Shown here: piece by piece, positions 52,608 through 62,837 of the stretch
How positions within the stretch are numbered: the stretch's first letter is position 1
Layout of the letters: every line of letters starts with the position of its first letter
Source of the DNA: Streptomyces yangpuensis
Lineage (GTDB): Bacteria > Actinomycetota > Actinomycetes > Streptomycetales > Streptomycetaceae
NCBI RefSeq assembly: GCF_001005295.1
Contig: NZ_LBMK01000006.1
Span: 59,716 to 123,715, forward strand
Reading direction: 5' to 3'
Length of the DNA: 64,000 bases
Translations under genes and position numbers: made by a program
Notes under the pieces: generated by a model
What the model saw: only the letters and a program-made list of their open reading frames with translations
The model's database searches: none
What the model was told of the DNA's origin: nothing

Positions 52608-54671
52608 ATGGATGACTTCCTCAGGCTCTCCGCGAGCACGGCCCGCTTCACCCACGGAGCCCCGCGGGCACTGTCCTTCGGGGACGACGGCCGGCTGCTC
52701 TGGTTCCTCCGGTCGACCGGACCCGCCGATGCCTTCGACAGCCTCTGGGTGCTCGATACCACCACCGGCGCAGAGATCCGGCTTGCCGATCCCCGCGAGC
52801 TGTGCCCCGAGCCCGGCCCCCTCCCCACCGCCGAGCGCCGGCTGCGCGAGCGGACCCGGCTCGTGGCCTCCGGGATCGGCTCGTACGCCCTCTCCGGTGA
52901 CGGGCGGCGCGCCGCCTTCGCGCTGTACGGACGGCTCTACGAGGTCACCGCCGACGGCGCCGGAACCCTCCGGGAGATCCCCGCCGCGGGCCCCGCGCTC
53001 GACCCGCGGCCCAGCGCCGACGGTTCGCGCACCGCCTACGTCGCCGACGACGTCCTGTACGTCGCCCCGGGCGGCCGGGTCAGCCCCGACGACGGGGCCC
53101 GCTGGGGCCTGGCCGAATTCGCCGCCGCCGAGGAGCTCGGGCGCTCCCGCGGCCACTGGTGGTCCCCCGACGGATTCACGCTGCTCGCCGCCCGCGTCGA
53201 CGAATCCGCCCTCCAGCGCCGGTGGTTCACCGACCCCGCCCACCCCGAGCTGCCGGCCGAGGACTTCGCCTACCCGGAGGCCGGCGGACCCAACGCCGAC
53301 GTCCAGCTGTGGGTACTCGGCCCGGACGGGGCCCGGACCCGGATCGAATGGGACACCAAGGCCTTCCCGTACGTCTCCGACGCGGGCTGGGAGTCGGCCG
53401 GTGAGATCCTGCTCACCGTCCAGGACCGGCTCCAGCAGACCGTGTTGCTGCTCACCGCCGACCCGGCCACCGGCCGCACCCGGGAGCTGTCCCGCACCAC
53501 GCACCCGCAGTGGGTGGACCCCCTGGTCCCCGGCACCCCGGCCCGCCTGCCCGACGGGCGGATGCTGACCTCGGCCGACACCCCCGACGGGGCCGCCCGC
53601 GGCCTCGCCGTGGACGGCGTCCCGCTCACCGGGAACGGCGTCCAGGTCCGCCGGGTGGCCGGGGTCCACCAGGGGCGGCTGCTGATCGAGGCCGGGCTGC
53701 GCGACCCGGCCGAGCAGCAGGTGCTGCTGCTGGACACCGCCACCGGGGAGACCACCCCGCTCGCGGACGGGCCGGGCGTCCACGGCGTGACCGCCTCGGC
53801 CGGCTTCCTGCTGCTGACCTCCGCCGACGCCGACGGCGTCCGGCGCACCGTACGCACCCCCGACGGGCGGGAGTTGAGCCCAGCCGACCTGTCCCAGCCG
53901 CTGCCCTACCGGGTGACCCCGGTCCTGGAGCGGGTCACCGAGCACGCGATCCCCACCGCACTCGTACTGCCCCGCGGGCACGTCCCCGGGCGGAAGCTGC
54001 CCGTCCTGATGGACAGTTACGGCGGTCCCGGCGCCCAGGACATCACCGCCGACCCGCGCCGCTGGCAGCACCGCCAGTGGTGGGCCGACCAGGGCTTCGC
54101 GGTGGTGACCGTCGACAACCGCGGCACCGCGTACGTCTCCCCCGCCCACACCCACGCCATGTACCGCGGCTTCTCCGAGGTCACCCTCGACGACCAGGTC
54201 GCGGCGCTGCACGCGCTGGCCGCCCGCCACGGCGACCTGGACCTGGGCCGGGTCGGCGTCCGCGGCTGGTCGTACGGCGGCTACCTGTCGGCCATGGCGG
54301 TGCTGCGCCGCCCCGACGTCTTCCACGCCGCGGCCGCCGGGGCCGCGCCCACCGACTTCCGGCACTACGACACCGCGTACACCGAGCGGTACCTGGGCCT
54401 GCCGCAGGAGCACCCGGAGGTCTACGAGCGGGACTCGCTGCTGCCCGACGCCCCGAAGCTGTCCCGGCCGCTGCTGCTGGTCACCGGCCTGGCCGACGAC
54501 AACGTCCACCCCTCGCACACCCTGCGCCTGTCACAGGCCCTGACGGACGCGGGCCGCCCGCACCAGCTGCTGGCCCTGCCGGGCGTCACCCACATGACCC
54601 CGGGCGGCACCCGCGAGAAGATCATGGCGCTGGAGCTGGAGTTCTTCCGCAGCGAACTCGGCCGGGTCTGA
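52608..54671 (+). CDS. S9-family serine peptidase (dipeptidyl-peptidase IV-like)
   Basis: This 687-residue cytosolic peptidase has an N-terminal beta-propeller (1 to about 430) and a C-terminal alpha/beta hydrolase domain. The triad is S555 in GWSYGGY, the Asp of LADDNVHP (630-631) and H662 in GVTHMT. RFTHGAPRALSFGDDGRLLWFLRS at the start and the order fit DPP4-like prolyl-dipeptidyl or acylaminoacyl peptidases. No signal peptide. The ATG at 52608 has no Shine-Dalgarno, so the mRNA may be leaderless. Confidence 0.87.
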   Translation: MDDFLRLSASTARFTHGAPRALSFGDDGRLLWFLRSTGPADAFDSLWVLDTTTGAEIRLADPRELCPEPGPLPTAERRLRERTRLVASGIGSYALSGDGRRAAFALYGRLYEVTADGAGTLREIPAAGPALDPRPSADGSRTAYVADDVLYVAPGGRVSPDDGARWGLAEFAAAEELGRSRGHWWSPDGFTLLAARVDESALQRRWFTDPAHPELPAEDFAYPEAGGPNADVQLWVLGPDGARTRIEWDTKAFPYVSDAGWESAGEILLTVQDRLQQTVLLLTADPATGRTRELSRTTHPQWVDPLVPGTPARLPDGRMLTSADTPDGAARGLAVDGVPLTGNGVQVRRVAGVHQGRLLIEAGLRDPAEQQVLLLDTATGETTPLADGPGVHGVTASAGFLLLTSADADGVRRTVRTPDGRELSPADLSQPLPYRVTPVLERVTEHAIPTALVLPRGHVPGRKLPVLMDSYGGPGAQDITADPRRWQHRQWWADQGFAVVTVDNRGTAYVSPAHTHAMYRGFSEVTLDDQVAALHALAARHGDLDLGRVGVRGWSYGGYLSAMAVLRRPDVFHAAAAGAAPTDFRHYDTAYTERYLGLPQEHPEVYERDSLLPDAPKLSRPLLLVTGLADDNVHPSHTLRLSQALTDAGRPHQLLALPGVTHMTPGGTREKIMALELEFFRSELGRV

Positions 54672-54692
54672 CGGGTCTTTCGCCCGCTCCCC

Positions 54693-54719
54693 CTGACCGC
54701 CCCGCCGCCGGGCGGTCAG
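54693..54719. terminator. Bidirectional terminator
   Basis: Perfect 10-bp stem CTGACCGCCC / GGGCGGTCAG with a 7-nt loop between the S9 gene and the convergent membrane-protein gene; its right arm overlaps that gene's stop. Confidence 0.6.
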
Positions 54720-55036
54720 GGCCGCGGGGCGAACACCATGCGCACCAGGGCGATGACCACCAGAGCCGCCGCCGGCGCGTACCACCAGCGCCGCAGCCGT
54801 CCCGTGTTGACGCCGGCCGCCGTCACCGCGAGGGCGACCAGCTCCACCGTCAGCCCGAGCCCCGCCATCAGCCGCGCGGTGCCCGTCACCGTACGGTCCC
54901 AGGGCCCTTCGGACGCGGTGAGCACCGCGTTCAGCACGAAGAACCCCGCCACCGCGTGCAGCCCCACCAGCACGGCCCCCCACGCGGCCGTGACCGCGTG
55001 CGCGAGCGTGGCTCCCGCTGTCCGTCGCTCAGTCAT
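54716..55036 (-). CDS. Small four-helix membrane protein, third gene of effector-like unit
   Basis: This 106-residue protein has four hydrophobic segments (AAWGAVLVGLHAVAGFFVL, LMAGLGLTVELVALAVTAAG, WWYAPAAALVVIALVRMVF and a shorter first one) with short charged loops. Its start overlaps the 3' end of the transglycosylase-like gene by 8 nt (55029-55036), so it is translationally coupled to it. No family recognised. Position suggests a membrane partner or immunity protein for the upstream gene product, but it could be an unrelated membrane protein. Confidence 0.6.
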   Translation of the reverse strand: MTERRTAGATLAHAVTAAWGAVLVGLHAVAGFFVLNAVLTASEGPWDRTVTGTARLMAGLGLTVELVALAVTAAGVNTGRLRRWWYAPAAALVVIALVRMVFAPRP

Positions 55037-56411
55037 TCAGGGCCCGCCTCGCGTTGTCGATGTTCGCGCCGAAGCCACGACCGTAGGCCTGCGCCTCGTC
55101 CGTACGCCAGCCCGGTCCGCCGTTGTACCGGGCGGCGAGTTCCTGGTACTGGGCAGGGGTCATCTGCTCGGCGGGCACGTTCGCGAACGTACTCTCCGCC
55201 TTGAGCTGCGCGAGGTACTCGGCGGCGATGTAGATGTTCGTCGAAGGGTTCTGCGTCGCCGTCTGGATCTCGTCCCGCTGGTCCCGCGTGAGGTTCTCCG
55301 GGTCGTAGCCGAGCACTTCGGCGGAGCGGCGGAGCTGGATGGCGATCGGCCCCATGGACGTCTGGTCCGCCTCGCCCGACAGGCCGGCCTTGTCCGCCAC
55401 CCACTGGAACTCCGGCCAGACCTCGTACTGGTTGCGCCGGTAGTTCACCGCGATGTTGTCGGCCCACTTCGGGTCGCCCTGCACCTCCTTCCAGGCGATT
55501 CCCGCGAGCATGTCGGCCGGCAGGCCCGTGTACGCGGCCGCGTCCCGGATGTGCGCGCGGTTGGCGCGGATCCACTCACGCCGGTCCTCGTCCGAGTCCG
55601 ACGGCAGCCATTCGTTCTGGTCCATGGCGGGCGGAAGTCCGGCCAGCCGGGACCGGATCTCCCGCAGCTTGGGGGACACGGTCTCGGCGCCGGGGTTCGC
55701 GGCGATGCCGTCGACGCGGGGGCCGCCGCCGGGCAGCACGGCGTGGGGGTCGTGCGCCGCCTCTCCCACCTCCTGCCGCAGGGCCGGCATCCCGGCGAGG
55801 AGCACCGACGGGTGGGGCAGGTCGCCGCGGAAGTCGGGCAGGTCCTTTCGGGCCTTGCCCAGTGCGGTCACGCACGTGGTGCGTGCTGCGCTTTCGATGC
55901 GGTCGGCGTCGCCGAAGGCGTCCTTCGCACTGTTGTAGTGCTGCTCCGCCTCCTCGCGGATCTCGTCGACGTCGACGGTGATCTCCGCCAGCCAGTCGAG
56001 GACTCCGGTGCGCTTGCGGAGGTCCTCCCACTGCCGCATCGGCTCGGCCCGCTGGGCGGTCTCGGTCACCGGGCTGGCCACCCGCGCCATGACCCGGGAG
56101 AGGGCGCGCTCGCTCGCCAGGCCGCTCTCGAAGCGTTCCTTCGCCCGGCCGACGGCCTCGGCGTAGTCGACGAGCGCCGCGTGGACGGTGCGGAAGGCGC
56201 CCGACAGGGCGGTGGCCAGCTTCTCCGCCTCGCCCAGCCGTTTGACGTAGAGCTCCTCGGCCTCGCTCACCCACTGGGTGCGCGTCGCCTTCAGGAAGGC
56301 GGGGTCCGCCGAGTCCAGGAGCAGGTGGAGCCTGCGGTACTCGTGGGCGGTGCGTTCGATCAGGGGAGGGCTGCACAGTTCGAGGAACTCGACCTCGGTG
56401 CGGTAGGTCAT
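55029..56411 (-). CDS. Helical protein with lytic-transglycosylase-like C-terminal domain (putative T7SS effector)
   Basis: This 460-residue protein has a long helical N-terminal region (about 1-190, MTYRTEVEFLELCSPPLIER... RTVHAALVDYAEAVGRAKERF) without a signal peptide. A lysozyme-like SLT domain follows (about 285-455): catalytic Glu candidate E309 in LAGIAWKEVQGDP, SMGPIAIQLRRSAEVLGYDP, NPSTNIYIAAEYLAQL and ARYNGGPG, the YNGG motif. The family ES after the Glu reads EV. The gene lies 4 bp after a small ESX-like gene and overlaps a membrane-protein gene, so it is the middle of a three-gene unit. Signal-less WXG-like architecture suggests type VII export. Confidence 0.6.
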   Translation of the reverse strand: MTYRTEVEFLELCSPPLIERTAHEYRRLHLLLDSADPAFLKATRTQWVSEAEELYVKRLGEAEKLATALSGAFRTVHAALVDYAEAVGRAKERFESGLASERALSRVMARVASPVTETAQRAEPMRQWEDLRKRTGVLDWLAEITVDVDEIREEAEQHYNSAKDAFGDADRIESAARTTCVTALGKARKDLPDFRGDLPHPSVLLAGMPALRQEVGEAAHDPHAVLPGGGPRVDGIAANPGAETVSPKLREIRSRLAGLPPAMDQNEWLPSDSDEDRREWIRANRAHIRDAAAYTGLPADMLAGIAWKEVQGDPKWADNIAVNYRRNQYEVWPEFQWVADKAGLSGEADQTSMGPIAIQLRRSAEVLGYDPENLTRDQRDEIQTATQNPSTNIYIAAEYLAQLKAESTFANVPAEQMTPAQYQELAARYNGGPGWRTDEAQAYGRGFGANIDNARRALND

Positions 56412-56415
56412 GACG

Positions 56416-56757
56416 TCACCTGTCCTCGGCCGGTATGAACCGGCCGTTGTCGAGCACCGAGCGGAAGGCCCCCTCCGTGGCGTGGTCGGTCTGCGCGTAG
56501 TCGCCGCCGGCCACCTTGAGCTTCGTGGCCAGCGCCGCCAGCAGCGAAACGGTGTCCAGGTACTGGTCGTTGCCGAACCGCGCGAAGGAGTCCAGGGCCA
56601 TGGACACCTCCTGGTGCGAGCGGGGCACCCGGGCCATGACGGTGAGCTCGCCGTCCGGGCGCCCCGCGTACAGCAGGCCCGCGAGTTCCACGAGGAGATG
56701 GGAACTTCCGTTGATGGACGCGGCGTTCGCCGTGAATCCACCACTACTCGATGTCAT
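56416..56757 (-). CDS. ESX/WXG100-like small helical protein
   Basis: This 113-residue protein is helical, with VMARVPRSHQEVSMALDSFARFGN in the middle and VAGGDYAQTDHATEGAFRSVL near the end. The latter is the Y-x2-T/D-D...A C-terminal helix typical of WXG100/ESX-secreted proteins in actinobacteria. No WXG tripeptide is visible. Its stop is 4 bp from the start of the larger transglycosylase-like gene, so it is probably its secretion partner. No type VII secretion core gene is in the window. Confidence 0.55.
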   Translation of the reverse strand: MTSSSGGFTANAASINGSSHLLVELAGLLYAGRPDGELTVMARVPRSHQEVSMALDSFARFGNDQYLDTVSLLAALATKLKVAGGDYAQTDHATEGAFRSVLDNGRFIPAEDR

Positions 56758-56824
56758 GTCCGCCCCTAGATCATTTGTGGTGCGTGATGCTACGGCAGAC
56801 CAGGGGGAACATCGGGTAACGCAA

Positions 56825-56857
56825 GGACCCGGGGCGGATCGTGTCGGCCCCGGGTCC
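56825..56857 (-). terminator. Terminator of the peptide ABC operon
   Basis: Perfect 11-bp stem GGACCCGGGGC / GCCCCGGGTCC with an 11-nt loop, 23 bp after the last gene's stop. Confidence 0.65.
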
Positions 56858-56879
56858 CCGCTTCTTCCCGTGATCCCCG

Positions 56880-57916
<1,037 letters not shown>

Positions 57917-57920
<4 letters not shown>

Positions 57921-58924
57921 CGGGCCGCCTCCTGGGCGGTGCGGGCCCCGGCGAAGTGGCAGGCCACCGTACGGCCGGCGCCGTCCCCGTACGCCGCGAG
58001 GCCGGGCCGTACGTCGGTACAGCGGTCGGCGGCCAGTGGGCAGCGCGGTGCGAAGGCGCAGCCGGGGGCGGGTGCGAGGAGGGACGGCGGGGAGCCGGGG
58101 ATGAAGGGGAGCGGTTCGTCGTCGGCGGTGTCGAGGCGGGGCAGCGAGTCGAGCAGACCGCGGGTGTAGGGGTGGGCGGGGTCGGCGAACAGCTCGTCGA
58201 CCGGGGCCTGTTCGGCGGCCCGGCCGCCGTACATGACCAGGACCTCGTGGGCGACGCGGGCGACCACACCCAGGTCGTGGGTGATCATCACGACGCCGAG
58301 TCCGCGTTCCTGCTGGAGTCTCGCGATCAGTTCCAGGATCTGGGCCTGCACGGTGACGTCCAGGGCGGTGGTCGGCTCGTCGGCGATCAGCAGGTCTGGT
58401 TCGCACGCCAGGGCCATGGCGATCATCGCGCGCTGGCGCATGCCGCCGGAGAACTGGTGCGGGTACTCCCCCGCCCGGCGGGCAGGTTCGGGGATGCCGA
58501 CCTCGCCGAGCATGTCGACGGCGCGTCTGCGGGCGGCGGCGCGGCCGGCCTTGAAGTGCACGCGGAAGTGCTCGGCGATCTGCTCGCCGACGGTGTAGTA
58601 GGGGTGCAGGCTGGAGAGCGGGTCCTGGAAGATCATGGCCATCCGGCGGCCGCGGACCTTGGCGAGCTCGCGCTCGGTCAGGCCGGTGAGCGGCCGTCCG
58701 GCGAGCGCGACGGAGCCGGTGACCTCGACCGGGCCGCGGTGCAGGCCCATGACGGCGAGCGAGGTGACGGACTTGCCGGAGCCGGATTCACCGACGATGC
58801 CGAGGGTGCGGCCGGCCTCGACGGTGAAGCCGACGGAGTCGACGGCCCGGACGGTCCCCCGGGGGGTGGTGAAGGTGACGCGCAGGTCGCGTACGTCGAG
58901 GAGCGGAGCGGCGGTGGTCGTCAT
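57917..58924 (-). CDS. dppD: Peptide ABC transporter ATP-binding protein (DppD/OppD)
   Basis: This 335-residue ATPase has Walker A VGESGSGKSVTSLAVM, signature FSGGMRQRAMIAMAL, Walker B LLIADEPTTALD and the C-terminal cluster-like FAPRCPLAADRCTDVRP. SVTSLA and GGMRQR are diagnostic of the D subunit, against STTG and GGQAQR in the F subunit. Its start overlaps the permease stop (TGATG at 58922-58926). Fourth gene of the operon. Confidence 0.87.
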
Positions 58925-59910
58925 CAGTACCTCACTCTCGGGTCGATGACGGCGTACAGGAGGTCGACGACGAGGTTGGCGACGACGATGAAGAAGGCCG
59001 CGAGGAGGGTGACGCCGAGGACCACGGGCTGGTCGGAGTTGACCAGGGCGCCGTAGAAGAGCCTGCCGATGCCGGGAAGTCCGAAGATCGACTCGGTGAT
59101 GACGGCGCCGGCGAGGAGACCGCCGAGGTCGATGCCGAAGATGGTCAGGATCGGCGTCATCCCGGAGCGCAGGCCGTGTTTGACGACGACCGTCCGCTCG
59201 GGCATGCCCTTGGCGCGGGCGGTACGGATGTAGGGCTCGGCCATCGCCTCGATCATCGAACCCCGGCTCTGGCGCGCGTACATGGCGGCGTAGAGCAGGG
59301 CGAGCGCGGTCCAGGGCAGCAGCAGGTTCGAGGCCCAGCCGATCGGGCTGTCGGTGAAGGCCTGGTAGGTGGGATAGGGCAGCAGTCCGGCGATGCGGAT
59401 GATGCCGTAGATGAGCATGACCGAGGTGAAGTAGACGGGCAGCGAGGCGGCGGCGACGGCGCCGACCATGAGGGCCTTGTCGGTGGCGGTGTCCTTGCGC
59501 AGGGCTGCGGTCACTCCGGCGCCGAGGCCGAGGAGCAGCCACAGCACGGCGGCGCCGAGGGCGAGGGAGGCGGAGACCGGGAGCCGGTCCATGAGCAGGT
59601 CCCACACGGGCAGGGAGCTCTCGTAGGAGTATCCCAGGCAGGGGAAGTCGCAGGAGACGGCGTACTGGCCGGTGCCGAGGGTGCGGCCGGTGAAGATGCC
59701 GGTCAGGAAGTCGGCGAACTGCTTCCACAGGGGCTGGTCGAGGCCCAGGTGTTGGCGTACGTCCGCGATGCGTTCGGTGCTGCAGGTCTTGCCGCAGGCC
59801 GCGGCGGCCGGGTCGGCGGGCAGGACGTAGAAGATGAGGAAGGTGACGGCGGCGATGGCGAGGAGCACGCCGGCGAGGGCGAGCAGCCGGCGGGCGAGGT
59901 AGGCGATCAT
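58924..59910 (-). CDS. dppB: Peptide ABC transporter permease (DppB)
   Basis: This 328-residue permease starts MIAYLARRLLALAGVLLAIA, the B-type N-terminal helix, and has six helices with the EAA-type loop EPYIRTARAKGMPERTVVVKHGLR. A periplasmic loop carries CGKTCSTERI and SCDFPCLGYSYES, four cysteines that may form disulfides. It follows the C-type permease gene, overlapping it by 4 nt, an inverted order compared with the usual A-B-C-D-F. Confidence 0.87.
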   Translation of the reverse strand: MIAYLARRLLALAGVLLAIAAVTFLIFYVLPADPAAAACGKTCSTERIADVRQHLGLDQPLWKQFADFLTGIFTGRTLGTGQYAVSCDFPCLGYSYESSLPVWDLLMDRLPVSASLALGAAVLWLLLGLGAGVTAALRKDTATDKALMVGAVAAASLPVYFTSVMLIYGIIRIAGLLPYPTYQAFTDSPIGWASNLLLPWTALALLYAAMYARQSRGSMIEAMAEPYIRTARAKGMPERTVVVKHGLRSGMTPILTIFGIDLGGLLAGAVITESIFGLPGIGRLFYGALVNSDQPVVLGVTLLAAFFIVVANLVVDLLYAVIDPRVRY

Positions 59911-60878
59911 GTGCGGCCGCCCCTCGGGTCGAGGATGTCGCGCAGTGCGTCGCCGAGCAGGGTGAAGGCGAGCACGGCGAGGAAGAGGAAGACGCTGGGG
60001 ATGACGAAGTACATGGGGTCGGTCTCGTAGTAGGCGACGGACTCGGCGATCATCTGGCCCCAGGAGGGGGTGGGCGGGCGGACGCCGACGCCGAGGTAGC
60101 TGAGGGCGGCCTCGGTGCTGATCATTCCGGGGATGAGCAGGGTGGTGTAGGCGATGACCGGGCCCGCGACGCCCGGGAGGATCTCGCGGGTCAGGATCCG
60201 CCAGGGGCCGGCGCCGCCCACGCGGGCGGCGTCGACGTACTCGCGGTGCTTGAGGGAGAGGGTCTGGCCACGGACGACGCGGGCGATGCCGGGCCAGCCG
60301 AAGATCCCGATGACGGCGGTCATGAGGACGATCCGGTTGACGTCCTTGGCCACGGAGAGCAGCGCGATCATGAAGATGAGGGACGGGAAGGACATGGTCA
60401 GGTCCATCAGCCGGGACAGGACCGTGTCGGTGCGGCCGCCGAAGTAGCCGGCGGCGATCCCGGCGGCGGTGCCGGCGAGGACCACGATGGCGGTGGCCGC
60501 GAAGGCGATCAGGAGGGAGACCTGGGCGCCGTGGACGACGCGGGCGTACAGGTCGCGGCCGGTGACGGGTTCGACGCCGAGCCAGTGCTCGGGGCTGATC
60601 CCGCCGAGGGCGCCGAGCGGCTGGCCCCCGAGGTACGGGTCCACGGCGCTCTTGTCGAACTCGTGCGGGGACCAGCCGCCGAGGGCGCCCAGCCAGGGGG
60701 CGCCGACGGCCATCAGGACGAAGAGCAGGACGATGCAGAGGCTGACGCGGACGGCGGGACGGCGGCGCAGTTCGCGCCGGGCGAGCTGCCAGGGGCTGCT
60801 GCCGGGGGCCGCCGCGGACCGGTCCGCGGCGGTGTCGGCGGCGGCGTCGGGGGCAGCGCCGGGGATGGTGGTGGTCAT
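59907..60878 (-). CDS. dppC: Peptide ABC transporter permease (DppC)
   Basis: This 323-residue permease has a 50-residue Ala-rich cytoplasmic N-terminus, then WLGVEPVTGRDLYARVVHGAQVSLLIAF, the C-type signature (xGTDxxGRDxxSRxxxGxRxSL), and the EAA loop REYVDAARVGGAGPWRILTRE. It forms the membrane channel with DppB. The usual GTD is here GVEPVTGRD, slightly altered. Second gene of the operon, 22 bp after the binding-protein stop. Confidence 0.87.
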   Translation of the reverse strand: MTTTIPGAAPDAAADTAADRSAAAPGSSPWQLARRELRRRPAVRVSLCIVLLFVLMAVGAPWLGALGGWSPHEFDKSAVDPYLGGQPLGALGGISPEHWLGVEPVTGRDLYARVVHGAQVSLLIAFAATAIVVLAGTAAGIAAGYFGGRTDTVLSRLMDLTMSFPSLIFMIALLSVAKDVNRIVLMTAVIGIFGWPGIARVVRGQTLSLKHREYVDAARVGGAGPWRILTREILPGVAGPVIAYTTLLIPGMISTEAALSYLGVGVRPPTPSWGQMIAESVAYYETDPMYFVIPSVFLFLAVLAFTLLGDALRDILDPRGGRT

Positions 60879-60900
60879 GGTGTCGAGGGCCCCGGGTTCC

Positions 60901-62643
60901 TCAGCCCTGGCTCTTCGAGGGGTCCTTGAGGCCGACCGTCGCGTAGTCGATGGTGCCGGTCCAGACGGGGTGGCCGAAGGCGCCCGCGATGTTGGTGCCG
61001 ACGAGGAGCGGCTTGCGCTCCAGCAGGAGCGGGACGTTCGGGGACTTGGCCATCAGGGCCGCGTCGAGGTCGATCCAGGCCTGGTTGGCCTGCTTGGCGT
61101 CGGCCATGGCGTTGATCTCGTCGATCCGCTTCATGACCTCCTCGTCGCGGAACTGGCTGTAGTTGCCCTGGTTGCCCTTCTCCTTGATGGTGCGTCCGTC
61201 GAAGACGAAGGGGATCCAGGTGGAGCCGGAGGGGTAGTCGGGGCACCAGCCGCTGAGGGTCATGTCGGGGGTGGTGGACAGGTCGCCGATCACGTCGTAG
61301 TAGGCGCCCGGGTCGACGGTGTCGATGACGACCTCGATACCCGCGCGGGACAGGCCCTGCTGGATGGCTTCGGCCTTGCCCTTGTCGCCGGTGGAGACGG
61401 AGAGGGACACCTTCAGGGTCTCCTTGCCGGCGGCCTTGAGGAGTTCCTTGGCCTTGGCCGGGTCGCCTGCCGGGGGGATCTTCAGGGTGTCGGCCTGCTT
61501 GCCGCCGGAGAGGGCCGGGGGCAGGTAGGCGGTGGCGATCTCGTTGAGGGCCGGTCCGCCGCCCGCGGTGACGATGGCCTCCTTGTCGACGGCGTACTGC
61601 ATGGCCTGGCGGACCTTGGGGTCGTTGAAGGGAGCGCGTGAGTTGTTCAGGTGGAGCATCTCCGTGCAGCCCTGGGACTCGGCGAGCAGCCGGGCCTTGA
61701 CCTCGGGCTTGGGCAGCACCTTGGGGGCGCTCTCGGGGCGCATGTCGGCGTACTGGACGGTGGAGGCGTCGGCGCCCTCGCCTGCGATGATCCGGTCGTC
61801 GATCTGGCCGCCCTTGAGGCCCATGACGACCACGAACTTGTCCGGGTAGGCCTTGCGGACGGTGTCGGTGCCCGGGTCCCAGTGCTCGTTGCGGACGAGG
61901 ACGAGCTTCTTGTCGCGGTCGTACGACTCGATCTTGTACGGGCCCGAGGAGAACGGACGGGCGTCGTACTGGGTGCCCTTCTCCTGGGACTGGGGCACCG
62001 GGGCGAAGGTGGGCAGGGTGGCGGTGGCGGAGAACTCGGCGACGGGCCGCTTCAGTTCGAAGACGATCGTGCGGTCGTCCGGGGTCTTCACGGAGTCGAG
62101 GTGCTGTCCCTGGAGCGGCCCCTTGTAGCCCTCGGTGCCGGCGAGGTACTGGGCGGCGTAGTCGGGGCCGCCGGTGAGGTCGGGGGCGAAGGAGCGCTCG
62201 ACGTTGTACTTGACGTCCTGGGCCCTGACCGGGGTGCCGTCCTCGTACTTGATGCCCTCCTTGAGGGTGAAGGTCCAGGTGCGGCCGCCGTTGGAGGGGG
62301 TGCCGAGGTCGGTGGCGAGGTCGGGGACCAGCTCGCTGCCGGCCTTGCCGGGCTCGGCCTTGAAGGTGACGAGCGTGCGGTAGAGCAGCCGGGTGCCGAA
62401 GTCCATGGTCGGCATGGTCCAGTTGCGCGCGGGGTCGAGGTGCGCGAAGTCCTGGTTGGACAGGACGGTGAGGGTGCCGCCCTTGACCGGGGTACCGCCG
62501 AGGATCTTGCCGTCGTTGGCGGCGGCCGGGTTCGCGCCGCCGGCACCGTTCGAACCCTTCGTGGTGCCGGAGCAGCCCGAGGCGCCGAGTGCGAGTGCGG
62601 CCACCAGGGCGGTGGCGAGGGCGAGTTGGGTGCGCTTGGTCAT
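60901..62643 (-). CDS. dppA: Peptide-binding lipoprotein (family 5 solute-binding protein)
   Basis: This 580-residue protein starts MTKRTQLALATALVAALALG with lipobox ASGC. Family-5 features are the long two-lobed domain with LVPDLATDLGTPSNGGRTWTF and FEDG-like TPVRAQDVKYNVERS, and SGWCPDYPSGSTWIPF near the C-terminus. It captures extracellular peptides (or other ligands such as nickel or siderophore, used by some relatives) for the DppBCDF translocator. GGAG lies 6 nt before the ATG, and a near-consensus promoter at 62700-62728. Confidence 0.87.
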   Translation of the reverse strand: MTKRTQLALATALVAALALGASGCSGTTKGSNGAGGANPAAANDGKILGGTPVKGGTLTVLSNQDFAHLDPARNWTMPTMDFGTRLLYRTLVTFKAEPGKAGSELVPDLATDLGTPSNGGRTWTFTLKEGIKYEDGTPVRAQDVKYNVERSFAPDLTGGPDYAAQYLAGTEGYKGPLQGQHLDSVKTPDDRTIVFELKRPVAEFSATATLPTFAPVPQSQEKGTQYDARPFSSGPYKIESYDRDKKLVLVRNEHWDPGTDTVRKAYPDKFVVVMGLKGGQIDDRIIAGEGADASTVQYADMRPESAPKVLPKPEVKARLLAESQGCTEMLHLNNSRAPFNDPKVRQAMQYAVDKEAIVTAGGGPALNEIATAYLPPALSGGKQADTLKIPPAGDPAKAKELLKAAGKETLKVSLSVSTGDKGKAEAIQQGLSRAGIEVVIDTVDPGAYYDVIGDLSTTPDMTLSGWCPDYPSGSTWIPFVFDGRTIKEKGNQGNYSQFRDEEVMKRIDEINAMADAKQANQAWIDLDAALMAKSPNVPLLLERKPLLVGTNIAGAFGHPVWTGTIDYATVGLKDPSKSQG

Positions 62644-62699
62644 GGGTCACTCCAGGGAGGGGCACGCTCTACGGCCTGCGACTCTGCGATGTGACCGGT

Positions 62700-62728
62700 A
62701 ACATAGTAATGTGAAATTGCACTGACAA
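62700..62728 (-). promoter_or_regulatory. Near-consensus sigma-70/HrdB promoter of dpp operon
   Basis: On the minus strand TTGTCA (-35, 5 of 6) and TATGTT (-10, 4 of 6) are separated by exactly 17 bp. The whole box is AT-rich against a GC-rich background. The -10 lies 57 bp before the dppA ATG. Confidence 0.65.
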
Positions 62729-62837
62729 GGGGTTGCGCCCCCCGTTACCCAGCCGTGTCCAAATCCCCTGCCCCGAAGCCCGGTTGGGAGGCCCGGCCGC
62801 GACCGGCGGGAGCGGTACCGCTCCCGCCGGGGATGGA

